DNA of 64,000 bases from Bacillus sp. FSL H8-0547 (GTDB lineage Bacteria; Bacillota; Bacilli; Bacillales; Bacillaceae): assembly GCA_038002745.1 (NCBI GenBank), contig JBBODD010000001.1, positions 248,001-312,000 of the forward strand, written 5' to 3'. How positions within the stretch are numbered: position 1 is the first letter of the stretch; each line of letters opens with the position of its first letter. This document shows, in pieces, positions 52,771 through 61,466 of this stretch. The notes under the pieces are model-generated. The model was not told the DNA's origin and ran no database searches. It saw only the letters and a program-made list of their open reading frames with translations. The position numbers and the translations under genes were made by a program.

Positions 52771-53496
52771 TCAGTTGCGGCGCAGTTTTGCAAGCAGGCG
52801 CAATATCTCCAGGTACAGCCAGACAAGCGTGACCAGAAGTGCAAAGCCTGCATACCATTCCATGTGCTTAGGAAGCCCTGCATTCGACCCATTTTCAATA
52901 AAATCAAAATCCAAAACAAGGTTTAGAGATGCGACAATCACGATTGCAACCGAAATGAGGATTCCAATCGGACTTGCATCATGCAAAAACGGAATGGCTA
53001 CACCGAAAAACCCAAGAATAAACGACAGCAAATACATAATTAAAATGCCAAAGGTTGCGGCAAACACACCCAGCCTGAAGTTGCGCGTCACTTTAATCAG
53101 TCTGAAGCGATAAGCCAGCAGCAAAGCTAAAAACACACTTGCCGTCAAAAGGACCGCCTGCATCACGATACCTTCATAGAGGGATGCGTAATAGGCTGAG
53201 ATGCCCCCTACAAACATTCCTTCAAGGACCGCATACACGGGCGCAAGCACCGGCGCTGTTTTCGGAACAAAGCTTACAATCAGTGCAATGACAAACCCGC
53301 CGATTGCCCCTCCGATCATGATGGCAGATACGTCCTGCCCCTGTGCACTGTAATACCAGGCAGCTCCTGCGGCCGTTATTAAAATAAAGAGCAGCAGAAA
53401 CGATTTATTAATGGCACCCATCAGCGTCATCGGCTGGCTGGAATAAGAACCTTCCCGTTTTGCAAAAGCTTTCAAAGCAGGATTCGATGTTCTCAT
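52771..53496 (-). CDS. Bax inhibitor-1/YccA family membrane protein
   Basis: 241 aa with seven transmembrane segments beginning near residue 28. Family blocks: MTLMGAINKSFLLLFILITAAG, LEGMFVGGISAYYA and the C-terminal LNLVLDFDFIENG with the acidic pair. Related proteins form pH-sensitive calcium leak channels. Physiological role in bacilli unclear. The upstream region has GGAG before the ATG. Confidence 0.88.
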   Translation of the reverse strand: MRTSNPALKAFAKREGSYSSQPMTLMGAINKSFLLLFILITAAGAAWYYSAQGQDVSAIMIGGAIGGFVIALIVSFVPKTAPVLAPVYAVLEGMFVGGISAYYASLYEGIVMQAVLLTASVFLALLLAYRFRLIKVTRNFRLGVFAATFGILIMYLLSFILGFFGVAIPFLHDASPIGILISVAIVIVASLNLVLDFDFIENGSNAGLPKHMEWYAGFALLVTLVWLYLEILRLLAKLRRN

Positions 53497-53653
53497 AAGA
53501 TCAACTCCTTTTTCTCAACTTGTAATACGTACAGATGCGGAAAAAGTTTCACAGTGAACGCAGCTTACTAGTTTCATTATATCGCAATGATCTCTTATTA
53601 TGAAAATCTTCTGCCGCAAAGTTCTTCAAGGGGTATTAGAGGTGTTCCATCAC

Positions 53654-53682
53654 AAAAACAAGAAGACCGCATGCGGTCTCCT
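53654..53682 (-). terminator. Terminator after the glycerate kinase gene
   Basis: AGACCGCATGCGGTCT palindrome with TTCTTGTTTTTG on the minus strand. Confidence 0.75.
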
Positions 53683-54815
53683 TATTGCTTCAGCTTCAGA
53701 ATGTGCCCGATATTTGCCATTGTTTGCTCTACATACTGAGGACCCTTTCTCAGCGCTTCTTCGAGTGTGACTATGCCTGGCACAATAGAAAATACAGATC
53801 CAATCCCAGCTTCATAAACAGATTCATATCCTTCTCCAATTGTACCGGTAAGAGCTATTACAGGAATTCCGTGTTCCTTCGCAAGCTTTGATACGCCCGC
53901 AGGAGTCTTGCCATGGATGGTCTGGCCGTCAATTCTGCCTTCCCCTGTGATGACAAGGTCTGCATCTGATATGTGCTGTTTAAGATTCACTGCAGTTAAT
54001 ACAATATCCACTCCACTTTTAAGTTCAGCGTTTAAGAAGGCCATCAGTCCCGCTCCCAGCCCTCCGGCAGCGCCAGCTCCCTTTGTTTGCGCCACATCTG
54101 CCCCGGTTGTCTGTTTTAAAAGGGATGCGAAATGGGCAAGATTGCGGTCAAGTACAGCAACCGATTCGGCCGTTGCCCCCTTTTGCGGGCCGAATATGGC
54201 AGATGCACCATTTGGCCCTGTTAAAGGATTGTCCACATCGCACGCTACTTCTATTTTCACTTTTGAAAGTTCAGGCATTAAGCCTGAAACATCAATTTCC
54301 GCAAGCTCCGCCAATGACCCTCCGCCATGTCCGATTTCCTTTTTCTGATTATCCAGAAAGAGAACTCCGAGTGCTCTTGCCATCCCCATTCCGCCGTCAT
54401 TTGTTGCACTGCCGCCGATGCCGATGATGATATGTTCAGCTCCCTTTTTGACCGCATCCCTGATCAGCTCTCCAGTACCTGCCGTTGTCGTTATAAGAGG
54501 GTTTCTCCGTTCCGCCGGCACTAAATGCAGGCCGGAGGCAGATGCCATTTCGATAACTGCCGTTTTTCCGTCACCAAGCCAGCCGTACTCCGCATCTGCA
54601 GGATGGCCAAGCGGCCCCGTGACAGACAGTTTCGTCATCGTGCCGTTCGTGGCATCAACAAGCGCCTGCACAGTCCCCTCTCCGCCGTCTGCAACAGGCA
54701 CTTTTACAATTTCCGCCCCGGGAAACGTCTGTTTAAGACCTCTTTCAGCCGCTTCGCATACTTCAAGGGCCGTCATGCTTTCTTTAAAAGAATCAGGTGC
54801 GATGACAATCTTCAT
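53682..54815 (-). CDS. glxK: Glycerate 2-kinase (GarK/GlxK family)
   Basis: 377-aa type I glycerate kinase converting D-glycerate to 2-phosphoglycerate with ATP. Signatures: KIVIAPDSFKESMTALEVCE, VPVADGGEGTVQAL, IIGIGGSATNDGGMGMARAL, DADLVITGEGRIDGQTIHGKTP. GGAG lies 9 nt before ATG 54815. Follows the permease gene by 12 nt; forms the CdaR-GntP-GlxK glycerate-utilisation unit. Confidence 0.93.
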   Translation of the reverse strand: MKIVIAPDSFKESMTALEVCEAAERGLKQTFPGAEIVKVPVADGGEGTVQALVDATNGTMTKLSVTGPLGHPADAEYGWLGDGKTAVIEMASASGLHLVPAERRNPLITTTAGTGELIRDAVKKGAEHIIIGIGGSATNDGGMGMARALGVLFLDNQKKEIGHGGGSLAELAEIDVSGLMPELSKVKIEVACDVDNPLTGPNGASAIFGPQKGATAESVAVLDRNLAHFASLLKQTTGADVAQTKGAGAAGGLGAGLMAFLNAELKSGVDIVLTAVNLKQHISDADLVITGEGRIDGQTIHGKTPAGVSKLAKEHGIPVIALTGTIGEGYESVYEAGIGSVFSIVPGIVTLEEALRKGPQYVEQTMANIGHILKLKQ

Positions 54816-54827
54816 CTCGAACATCTC

Positions 54828-56096
54828 CTATCCAAACAGTTTAAATACACCAAAGATCAGGGTAGAAATCACCGCAAGTGTCAGCCCGACAAGTGATTCA
54901 TAAGGAATAAGCTTCATTCTCTCCTTCATTCCCATAAACACACTGCCTCCTGTTGCATGGAAGAAGCTTCCGTGCGGAAGGTGATCAAGGACTGTTGCGC
55001 CCGCATGAACCATAGCCGCACCTGCAAGTGCAGGTATTCCAATCTCCAAAATCGCCGGAGCAAACACACTGCTCGCAACAGCTGTTCCTGCTGTTGTAGA
55101 GGCTGTTGCTGCTGACATTAAAATCCCGGAGGCAGGCGCCAAAATATAGGCAGGCAGACCGGAAGCATTGAGCCCTGCAACAATGACATCTTTCAGACCG
55201 GAATTTGCGATGATGCCTGCCAGTGTACCGGTTCCAATCAGCATGATCGCAACACCTGACATTTTCAGTAACCCGGATGCTGCAAACTCTGTTAAACGCG
55301 TCATATTTTTTGTAGCAATTGCACCGATCAGCCCCCCTGCAGGCAATGCAATAATCGGATCTATGGCTATATCAAAGGCAGGCCGCAGGGAAAGAAGCAG
55401 AATTGCTGCAACCGGCCCGCTGACAGCTGCCGCAAATGATGGAAGGCTGCCTCCATCATTTGAAATGATTTCTTCCGACTTGATCTGCTCGCCTTTTCTC
55501 ACCATTCTCTTAGCAAGCACATATGTGACGGCCACACCGAAAATGGCAGGAATGGCACCTGCCGCCATGACCGATGTTAAAGGAACATTAAACGCATCAG
55601 AAGCTGCTATCGTATTCGGATTCGGCGACATAATATTTCCCGCTTTGCCTCCTCCGATCATGGCAAGGAGTATCGCAGGCTTTGACAGCTTCGCTTTATA
55701 TGCGATGGCCAGGGCAATCGGTGCCACTGTAATGACGGCCACATCCACGAAAACACCAACCATAGTAAGCAGCATGGTTGATAAGACCAGAGCAAGAAGC
55801 GAACGCTTCTCTCCGATTTTTTTTATAATTGTATCAGCAATCACCGAGGCAGATCCTGATTCAATCAGTACTCCAGCCAGTACTCCTGCAGCCAGAATTC
55901 TTAGAACCGCGGGGGTAATATCTTTTGCTCCCGCAATCATCAGCTCAACGGTTTCTGTCAGATTCACTCCGCCCAGAAGCCCCCCAATAAGAGCTCCTGC
56001 CATCATTCCATACGCGGGAGGAACTTTTTTCAGAATGAGAAAAATGGCTGCAATGAGTGCGCATAACGCTCCGAAAGCGCTTACTTGAATATCCAT
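54828..56096 (-). CDS. GntP-family organic acid permease (glycerate/gluconate type)
   Basis: 422-aa transporter with about twelve transmembrane helices. GntP motifs: PPAYGMMAGALIGGLLGG, MIGGGKAGNIMSPNPNTIAA near residues 145-165, and HAGATVLDHLPHGSFFHATGG near 370-390. The adjacent kinase implies glycerate as substrate. AAGGAGG before ATG 56096; a longer frame to 56132 is unsupported. A cre site precedes it. Confidence 0.88.
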   Translation of the reverse strand: MDIQVSAFGALCALIAAIFLILKKVPPAYGMMAGALIGGLLGGVNLTETVELMIAGAKDITPAVLRILAAGVLAGVLIESGSASVIADTIIKKIGEKRSLLALVLSTMLLTMVGVFVDVAVITVAPIALAIAYKAKLSKPAILLAMIGGGKAGNIMSPNPNTIAASDAFNVPLTSVMAAGAIPAIFGVAVTYVLAKRMVRKGEQIKSEEIISNDGGSLPSFAAAVSGPVAAILLLSLRPAFDIAIDPIIALPAGGLIGAIATKNMTRLTEFAASGLLKMSGVAIMLIGTGTLAGIIANSGLKDVIVAGLNASGLPAYILAPASGILMSAATASTTAGTAVASSVFAPAILEIGIPALAGAAMVHAGATVLDHLPHGSFFHATGGSVFMGMKERMKLIPYESLVGLTLAVISTLIFGVFKLFG

Positions 56097-56131
56097 CGTG
56101 ATTTCCTCCTTCTCTCTTTTTGCTCCTTTCA

Positions 56132-56146
56132 TTGTAACCGCTTACT
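56132..56146. promoter_or_regulatory. cre site before the glycerate permease gene
   Basis: TTGTAACCGCTTACT matches the CcpA consensus WTGNAANCGNWNNCW at every specified position, 36 bp upstream of the permease start. It indicates catabolite repression of glycerate use. Confidence 0.75.
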
Positions 56147-56218
56147 TTTGTGAAATCATTGTCCATACAGACAAAAAAAGACGGCCTGTCAGTGCCTCTT
56201 TTTTGTGCATATGCACAA

Positions 56219-57301
56219 TCAGACAACCAGCAAAGCCGTATACAGCGTCAGTAAATCTTTCATTTTCCTTGGATTCAGAGAGGTCGATTCTTCTATTTTA
56301 TCAAGCCTGTATCTCAGTGTATTTCGATGAATAAACAGCTCTTCTGCTGTATGGTTCATATCTCCGTTCTGATTGAAAAATAATCGCAGAGTGTCAAGTA
56401 GCTCACCGTTTTTGTCCATTTCATCAAAAGCGTTCTTAATATCCTGTAAGTAAACATCCTTTTGTTTGTCATATCCCCTGCGAATTAATACAGGCAGCGC
56501 CATTTCTTTATACTGAATAAACGAACCTTCTCGCGCTCCTCCTGAAGCTAGGGCATCCTTTGCACTTTCATACGACAGGGCAGGACCGTTAAACCCCTTA
56601 TAAACGTACCCCGCTGCCCCTCTATGCGCGTACTGCTGCGAAAGTTCCGCCATTTTCATTAAAAATGCAGGGCTTTGACTTGAGCGGCAGTCTTTAAGAA
56701 GGACAATTTCCGCAGCACCCGGAATGACAATCAAGCCATCTGCATCTGCAGCGTCTTCAAGCTGTTTTAAGAAGAGATTCCGCTTCTTTAAATTCATATC
56801 CTCTTTTAGAACAAAGACAATTGCCTGCCTTTCAATGTCCAGATTAATCCTCAGCCTTTGGGCACGTTGTGCAAATTCTCTCCTGTCGATTATTTTTCCT
56901 TTTATCAGCTGGATCAGTGTTTCCTGCCTCAACGTTTCATTCCAACGTATTTGATCTGACAAATAAGCCTGCTCAATGGTCAGTTCTGCCGCCATTTTCA
57001 CAAGTTCTCCAAGCGGTCCTACAACATCCGGATCTCCGGTAATGCCAATGACTCCAATTAATTCATGATGAAAATAGATTGGCAGGTTTACTCCTTTTTT
57101 CATCCGTTTCTTGCCGTCTTCTTCTGACACAACGGCTTTTTTCCCGGTTTGAATGACACTTATTGCACCGGTATGTATGTCCCCAAGCCTTTTTCTATCT
57201 CCTGAACCAATGATTGTGCCGTCTTTGTCCATGACATTGATGTTATATGGAATGATGGACATTGTCCTTGATACGATTTCGTTTGCGAGTTTTTCATTCA
57301 T
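56219..57301 (-). CDS. cdaR: CdaR-type sugar-diacid/glycerate regulator
   Basis: 360 aa. N-terminal diacid-recognition domain (about 1-130: ANEIVSRTMSIIPYNINVMD, IGVIGITGDPDVVGPLGELV), middle GGDEF-like degenerate region, and a C-terminal PucR-type HTH (TAEELFIHRNTLRYRLDKIE) near residues 320-340. Activates glycerate, glucarate or allantoin-linked genes in relatives. Same strand and upstream of the permease-kinase pair, separated by 120 nt. Confidence 0.9.
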   Translation of the reverse strand: MNEKLANEIVSRTMSIIPYNINVMDKDGTIIGSGDRKRLGDIHTGAISVIQTGKKAVVSEEDGKKRMKKGVNLPIYFHHELIGVIGITGDPDVVGPLGELVKMAAELTIEQAYLSDQIRWNETLRQETLIQLIKGKIIDRREFAQRAQRLRINLDIERQAIVFVLKEDMNLKKRNLFLKQLEDAADADGLIVIPGAAEIVLLKDCRSSQSPAFLMKMAELSQQYAHRGAAGYVYKGFNGPALSYESAKDALASGGAREGSFIQYKEMALPVLIRRGYDKQKDVYLQDIKNAFDEMDKNGELLDTLRLFFNQNGDMNHTAEELFIHRNTLRYRLDKIEESTSLNPRKMKDLLTLYTALLVV

Positions 57302-57437
57302 TGTCTGTCACCTGCTGATTTTTGATTTATCTTACCACAGCTCCATTATTCGGAATTAATGAAACTTTCTGTCAAGTGGAGCGTATTACTGATTGAAGGC
57401 CTATTCCTTTTCTTCCGCAGTTTAAAACGGTCAGGGG

Positions 57438-57977
57438 GTGATCACCATTTCAGTTCATACTATTGAGGCCATTTACCTTGCAGGACTCATTATTGCCGGT
57501 GTTCTGACTCTTATCTTCGTCTTTTTCGGAGACATCGTTGAAGGAATCAGCGAAGCCGTCCCTTTTTTCAGTCCCACACTTGTTCTCGCTTTTATCACAT
57601 TCTTTTGTGCGGGCGGATACATCTTTGAAGTAACCGGCATTTTCTCTTCCATATTTTCTGCTGTTCTTTCCGTTATGGCATCCTGTGTCCTTGTTGCTCT
57701 TCTTCATTTTTTCGTCCTCGTGCCTTTGTCATCTGCAGAAGAGTCTCTTTCTTATCATGAATCGGATTTAAAAGGCCGAACAGGACAGGTCATTACATCT
57801 ATTCCTGCAGACGGCTTTGGAGAAGTGCTGCTTACAAGCAGCGTGGGGTCCATTTCAAAAACGGCCTCAAGCTTTGATCATACACCAATTGCAGGAGGCA
57901 CGAAAATACTGGTGATTGAAAGCAAAAACAGCATCGTCTATGTAGCACCCTATCAGCCATTCGAAGAAACTCTTTAG
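57438..57977 (+). CDS. yuaF: NfeD-like membrane protein YuaF
   Basis: 179 aa from the GTG at 57438, or 176 aa from the ATT at 57447. Four to five transmembrane segments fill residues 8-110. A C-terminal OB-fold follows (LKGRTGQVITSIPADGFGEVLL..GTKILVIESKNSIVYVAP), the NfeD core. Partner of flotillin in membrane microdomains. The start is unusual: the anti-SD match AGGGGGTGATC overlaps the GTG, so the ATT (6 nt after GGGGGTG) is better spaced. floT follows after 11 nt. Confidence 0.85.
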   Translation: MITISVHTIEAIYLAGLIIAGVLTLIFVFFGDIVEGISEAVPFFSPTLVLAFITFFCAGGYIFEVTGIFSSIFSAVLSVMASCVLVALLHFFVLVPLSSAEESLSYHESDLKGRTGQVITSIPADGFGEVLLTSSVGSISKTASSFDHTPIAGGTKILVIESKNSIVYVAPYQPFEETL

Positions 57978-57988
57978 GAGGAATTTTT

Positions 57989-59509
57989 ATGTTAACTACT
58001 ATCATTGTCATTGCTGGAATTGCTCTATTTGTCCTAATCGCTCTGCTTGCAGTTTTTGTTGCCAAGTACCGTACTGCAGGACCTGATGAAGCATTGATCG
58101 TGACGGGAAGCTATCTGGGCAGCAAAAATGTCCACATGGATGAAAACAGCAATAAAATTAAAATTGTACGCGGAGGAGGAACGTTCGTACTGCCTGTCTT
58201 TCAGCAGGCTGAACCGCTGAGCCTCCTGTCAAGCAAGCTTGATGTATCAACTCCGGAAGTGTATACAGAACAAGGCGTTCCGGTCATGGCAGACGGCACA
58301 GCAATTATTAAAATCGGAGGTTCTATCAGCGAGATCGCAACCGCTGCCGAACAATTTCTCGGGAAATCAAAAACAGACAGAGAGCAGGAGGCTCGTGAAG
58401 TTCTTGAAGGGCATCTGCGCTCCATTCTTGGCTCTATGACGGTAGAGGAAATCTACAAAAACAGGGAGAAGTTTTCACAGGAAGTACAGCGGGTAGCTTC
58501 TCAAGACCTGGCAAAAATGGGTCTTGTCATTGTCTCCTTTACCATTAAAGATGTCCGGGACAAAAACGGGTATCTCGATTCGCTTGGAAAGCCCCGTATC
58601 GCACAGGTAAAGCGGGACGCAGATATTGCAACAGCGGAAGCCGAGAAAGAAACGCGCATTAAACGTGCTGAGGCAGCAAAAGAAGCAAAAAAATCAGAGC
58701 TTGAGAGAGCAACAGAAATTGCAGAAGCTGAAAAAATGAATCAGCTGAAAATGGCAGAGTACAGAAGAGACCAGGATACTGCTAAAGCAAACGCTGACCA
58801 AGCCTATGATCTTGAAGCCGCAAAAGCAAGACAGAAGGTCACTGAACAGGAAATGCAGGTCAAAATCATTGAACGCCAGAAGCAGATCGAGCTTGAAGAA
58901 AGAGAAATCCTGCGCCGCGAGCTTCAATACGATTCTGAAGTAAAGAAAAAAGCAGACGCTGACCGTTATTCAGTAGAACAAGCCGCTGCAGCAGAAAAAG
59001 CGAAACAGCTTGCAGATGCAGACGCAAATCAATACCGCATTGAGGCACTTGCAAGAGCAGAAGCTGAACGAATCCGCATGGACGGTCTCGCAAAGGCTGA
59101 AGCTGAACGTGCTCAAGGGGAAACAGAAGCTGAAATCATCCGCCTCAAAGGACTTGCAGAAGCTGAAGCTAAGGAAAAAATTGCAGAAGCCTTTGAACAA
59201 TACGGCAAGGCAGCCGTACTCGATATGATTGTGAAAATGCTTCCTGAATATGCCAAGCAAGTAGCTGCTCCCCTATCCAATATTGATAAAATTACTGTCG
59301 TGGACACTGGAGGCGGCGGAGAAAACAGCGGAGCAAATAAAATCACAGGCTATGCTACAAATCTCATGAGCTCACTGCAGGAAACACTGAAGGCATCATC
59401 CGGCATTGATATGAAAGAACTGATAGAAAACTACTCCGGCAAAGGGAATATCAGACAAAGCATCGATCAGCTTTCATTAAGACAAAAAGAGGCAGATCAA
59501 GCTGAATAA
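57989..59509 (+). CDS. floT: Flotillin FloT
   Basis: 506-aa SPFH protein. N-terminal membrane anchor (TTIIVIAGIALFVLIALLAV), SPFH domain about 30-200, a long Glu/Ala/Lys-rich coiled coil about 205-420 (repeats of AEAE, KAEAER), then the C-terminal oligomerisation region MIVKMLPEYAKQVAAPLSNI. Organises lipid rafts and signalling proteins. AGGAGG before ATG. B. subtilis yuaG matches in length (509 aa); a yuaI homologue is absent here. Confidence 0.95.
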   Translation: MLTTIIVIAGIALFVLIALLAVFVAKYRTAGPDEALIVTGSYLGSKNVHMDENSNKIKIVRGGGTFVLPVFQQAEPLSLLSSKLDVSTPEVYTEQGVPVMADGTAIIKIGGSISEIATAAEQFLGKSKTDREQEAREVLEGHLRSILGSMTVEEIYKNREKFSQEVQRVASQDLAKMGLVIVSFTIKDVRDKNGYLDSLGKPRIAQVKRDADIATAEAEKETRIKRAEAAKEAKKSELERATEIAEAEKMNQLKMAEYRRDQDTAKANADQAYDLEAAKARQKVTEQEMQVKIIERQKQIELEEREILRRELQYDSEVKKKADADRYSVEQAAAAEKAKQLADADANQYRIEALARAEAERIRMDGLAKAEAERAQGETEAEIIRLKGLAEAEAKEKIAEAFEQYGKAAVLDMIVKMLPEYAKQVAAPLSNIDKITVVDTGGGGENSGANKITGYATNLMSSLQETLKASSGIDMKELIENYSGKGNIRQSIDQLSLRQKEADQAE

Positions 59510-59519
59510 TTTCAGCGAA

Positions 59520-59550
59520 AAAAAGCGCATGCCGGTGTCGGCATGCGCAA
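59520..59550. terminator. Hairpin after floT
   Basis: GCGCATGCCG / CGGCATGCGC perfect stem around GTGT. The T-run lies on the minus strand only, so it may end reverse transcripts or stabilise the floT mRNA end. Confidence 0.65.
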
Positions 59551-59735
59551 GCAGGAAGAGGTGTCTTACAAACATGAGGCTTATGAGAAAAAATATCTTC
59601 TCATAGCATATCCTATTCAGCGTACAGGAGATTGCTATGTGGAATTTGTCCATTTTTAACAAATTCCGCCAAAAATCAGCAATTGCCTTTATGTGCAATG
59701 GAAATCCCCCGCACCGAAGCTGCCGCCTGTCAGAA

Positions 59736-59782
59736 AACATAAAAAGAAGCTGCTGATCTACTCATCAGCAGCTCCTCTTTAT
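59736..59782 (-). terminator. Terminator after the YjcZ-type gene
   Basis: GAGCTGCTGAT / ATCAGCAGCTTC stem around GAGTAG, then TTTTTATG on the minus strand. Confidence 0.8.
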
Positions 59783-59792
59783 CATGTTCAGT

Positions 59793-59885
59793 TTAGTTAA
59801 AGTATGAAGCTCCAACAATGATCAAAAGAATAAACAATACAACCACTAGCGCAAAGCCATTTCCATAACCGCGTCCTTCAGACAT
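59793..59885 (-). CDS. YjcZ-family sporulation micropeptide, 30 aa
   Basis: MSEGRGYGNGFALVVVLFIL and a final IIVGASYFN: a Gly-rich start, a single transmembrane helix and a short tail. It is the YjcZ/SscA pattern of spore-assembly micropeptides. GGAGGAAG lies before the ATG. Confidence 0.9.
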   Translation of the reverse strand: MSEGRGYGNGFALVVVLFILLIIVGASYFN

Positions 59886-60018
59886 GTCTCTTCCTCCATT
59901 TCACCTCTTATTCACTTTCCTTATCAAAATATGTAGAATGATAGAGATTGATATAGGACAAGAGTGGAGATTTGAGAAAATCCCTCAAACGCCCTTAGGG
60001 CACTTAAGGGAACTTGTA

Positions 60019-60564
60019 TTAGTCTTCATCTTCCCATTCCGTTTTTACCGTTTCTCCGCTTTCAGCGGAAATTTCTACTTCAGCTTCTCTGCCGTCTTCT
60101 GCCATGATCTCAAACTTGTAGACAGCCTGGCCGTCATCACTTTCAAGCTCCGCTTCAGTGACCTCGCCTTTCACTTCTTTTAAAGCGATTTTTTTCGCCT
60201 CTTCCATCGTCACTTTAACCCTATCCTGATTTACCTTGGCGTCATCGCTGCTGTCACTATCCTCATGCATTTCTGTCACTTCACCGGTATCGGCGTTAAT
60301 GGTAAAATCGTATTCTTTTCCTTTTGACTTCACTTCGGCTTCATAAACCCATCCTTCTGCCCCCTGCTCAAGCTCCATCTCTGAAATACTGCCTTTTTTC
60401 TCCTTCAGAACGATTTCTTTTGCTTTTTCATAGCTGATTTTCAAGTTTTGTTCTTCTGCTGTTTTTTCAGCCTGAGCTTTATCTCCAGGCGTGATAAACT
60501 GTGAACCTATGCCAATTCCTCCGACAAGTAAAGCCCCAGTTAGAATAGCTGCTGTTTTTTTCAT
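60019..60564 (-). CDS. ykoI: PepSY-domain secreted protein YkoI
   Basis: 181 aa with a signal peptide (KKTAAILTGALLVGGIGIGS). Two PepSY repeats: ISYEKAKEIVLKEKKGSISE..YDFTINADTGEV and VTMEEAKKIALKEVKGEVTE..AEVEISAESGE. PepSY domains bind or inhibit peptidases near the cell surface. RBS AAGGAGG. The upstream ykoJ gene is separated by a terminator, so it may have its own promoter. Confidence 0.85.
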   Translation of the reverse strand: MKKTAAILTGALLVGGIGIGSQFITPGDKAQAEKTAEEQNLKISYEKAKEIVLKEKKGSISEMELEQGAEGWVYEAEVKSKGKEYDFTINADTGEVTEMHEDSDSSDDAKVNQDRVKVTMEEAKKIALKEVKGEVTEAELESDDGQAVYKFEIMAEDGREAEVEISAESGETVKTEWEDED

Positions 60565-60683
60565 CTGAATTCCTCCTTGATTTGTATACATTTATCCTAC
60601 ATCTGAAAAATGATAAACAAGAGAGAGAAAGATTAGAAATTGATGAGAAATTGATTAGGTTCTGGTGTAAATTCATATTCGCG

Positions 60684-60722
60684 ATAAAAAAAAAGAACCT
60701 TTTGCGTACAAAAGGTTCACTT
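60684..60722 (-). terminator. Terminator after ykoJ
   Basis: GAACCTTTTG / CAAAAGGTTC stem with TACG loop and nine T on the minus strand. Confidence 0.9.
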
Positions 60723-61412
60723 TTAATCTTCAACAGATATGGAAAGGACAGCGCCTGTAAAAGCATCGACTTGAACGGTTGTCTCATTCTCGCCATTTTC
60801 AATTTCAATCTCGTAATAAAGCCTGCCGTCCTCTTCTTCAAGGTCAAGATCACCAACCTCACCCTTTGCTTCTTTCCTTGCAATTTCAATCGCCTGTTCT
60901 TCTGTCAGCTTCACCTTCGGATTGTTTGAACCTATTGTTTTCCGGTCTTCAGATAGTATCTTCCCGCTGGACGCATCCATCTTCAGCGAAATTTCATCCT
61001 TGCCGGTTACAAGCCGGATGCTGTATGCCTGTTCCGATTCAACGTAGGACAATGATTCTATCTTTCCTTGATAGTGCTCCTCAGCGATTTTTTTCGCTTC
61101 TGTCTTTGTAACTGAAACGCTTCTTTTCTCATCAAGATCTTTCATTTTTTTCAGTTCCATAATTTTTCCGGCCTCAGCATCTACGGACAGCGAGTACAAG
61201 GCTCCCTTTTCCTCAAGTTCGGCAATGAAAAGATGCTCTCCGTCTGCTCGTGACTCTTCGAGTGAAGTGATTGTTCCAGAGTACTGGCTGTTAACAAGGG
61301 CTCTTGCCTCTGCTTCAGTGAGAGGCTCATCCTTGAAAAAAACAAAAACAGCCAGTGATGCTGCACCTGCTAAAAGAACCAAAATTATCAGCACCGTCCA
61401 CTTGTTTGGCAT
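60723..61412 (-). CDS. ykoJ: Membrane-anchored PepSY protein YkoJ
   Basis: 229 aa. N-terminal anchor (WTVLIILVLLAGAASLAVFVF, about 5-25) then three PepSY-like modules (LTEAEARALVNSQYSGTITS, VTKTEAKKIAEEHYQGKIES, LTEEQAIEIARKEAKGEVGD), each with a Asp-Ala-x-(T/S/A)-G strand end. It follows the ykoGH two-component genes; the set matches B. subtilis ykoGHIJ. Confidence 0.85.
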   Translation of the reverse strand: MPNKWTVLIILVLLAGAASLAVFVFFKDEPLTEAEARALVNSQYSGTITSLEESRADGEHLFIAELEEKGALYSLSVDAEAGKIMELKKMKDLDEKRSVSVTKTEAKKIAEEHYQGKIESLSYVESEQAYSIRLVTGKDEISLKMDASSGKILSEDRKTIGSNNPKVKLTEEQAIEIARKEAKGEVGDLDLEEEDGRLYYEIEIENGENETTVQVDAFTGAVLSISVED

Positions 61413-61466
61413 GAGCTCCCCCCTTATGTGAATATACGTTCAGCATAACCCGCAAACATTAAAACT

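Noticed and set aside
55168-56088. 306-codon frame on the plus strand
   Set aside because: It is antisense to the GntP permease and arises from that gene's codon pattern; no ribosome site or recognisable protein.
59477-59740. 87-codon minus-strand frame after floT
   Set aside because: Overlaps the floT 3' end and the hairpin; no ribosome site.
59637-59756. 39-codon frame between floT and the YjcZ-type gene
   Set aside because: A reasonable AGGAG site exists, but the peptide has no family features and its end runs into the reverse-strand terminator; left unannotated.
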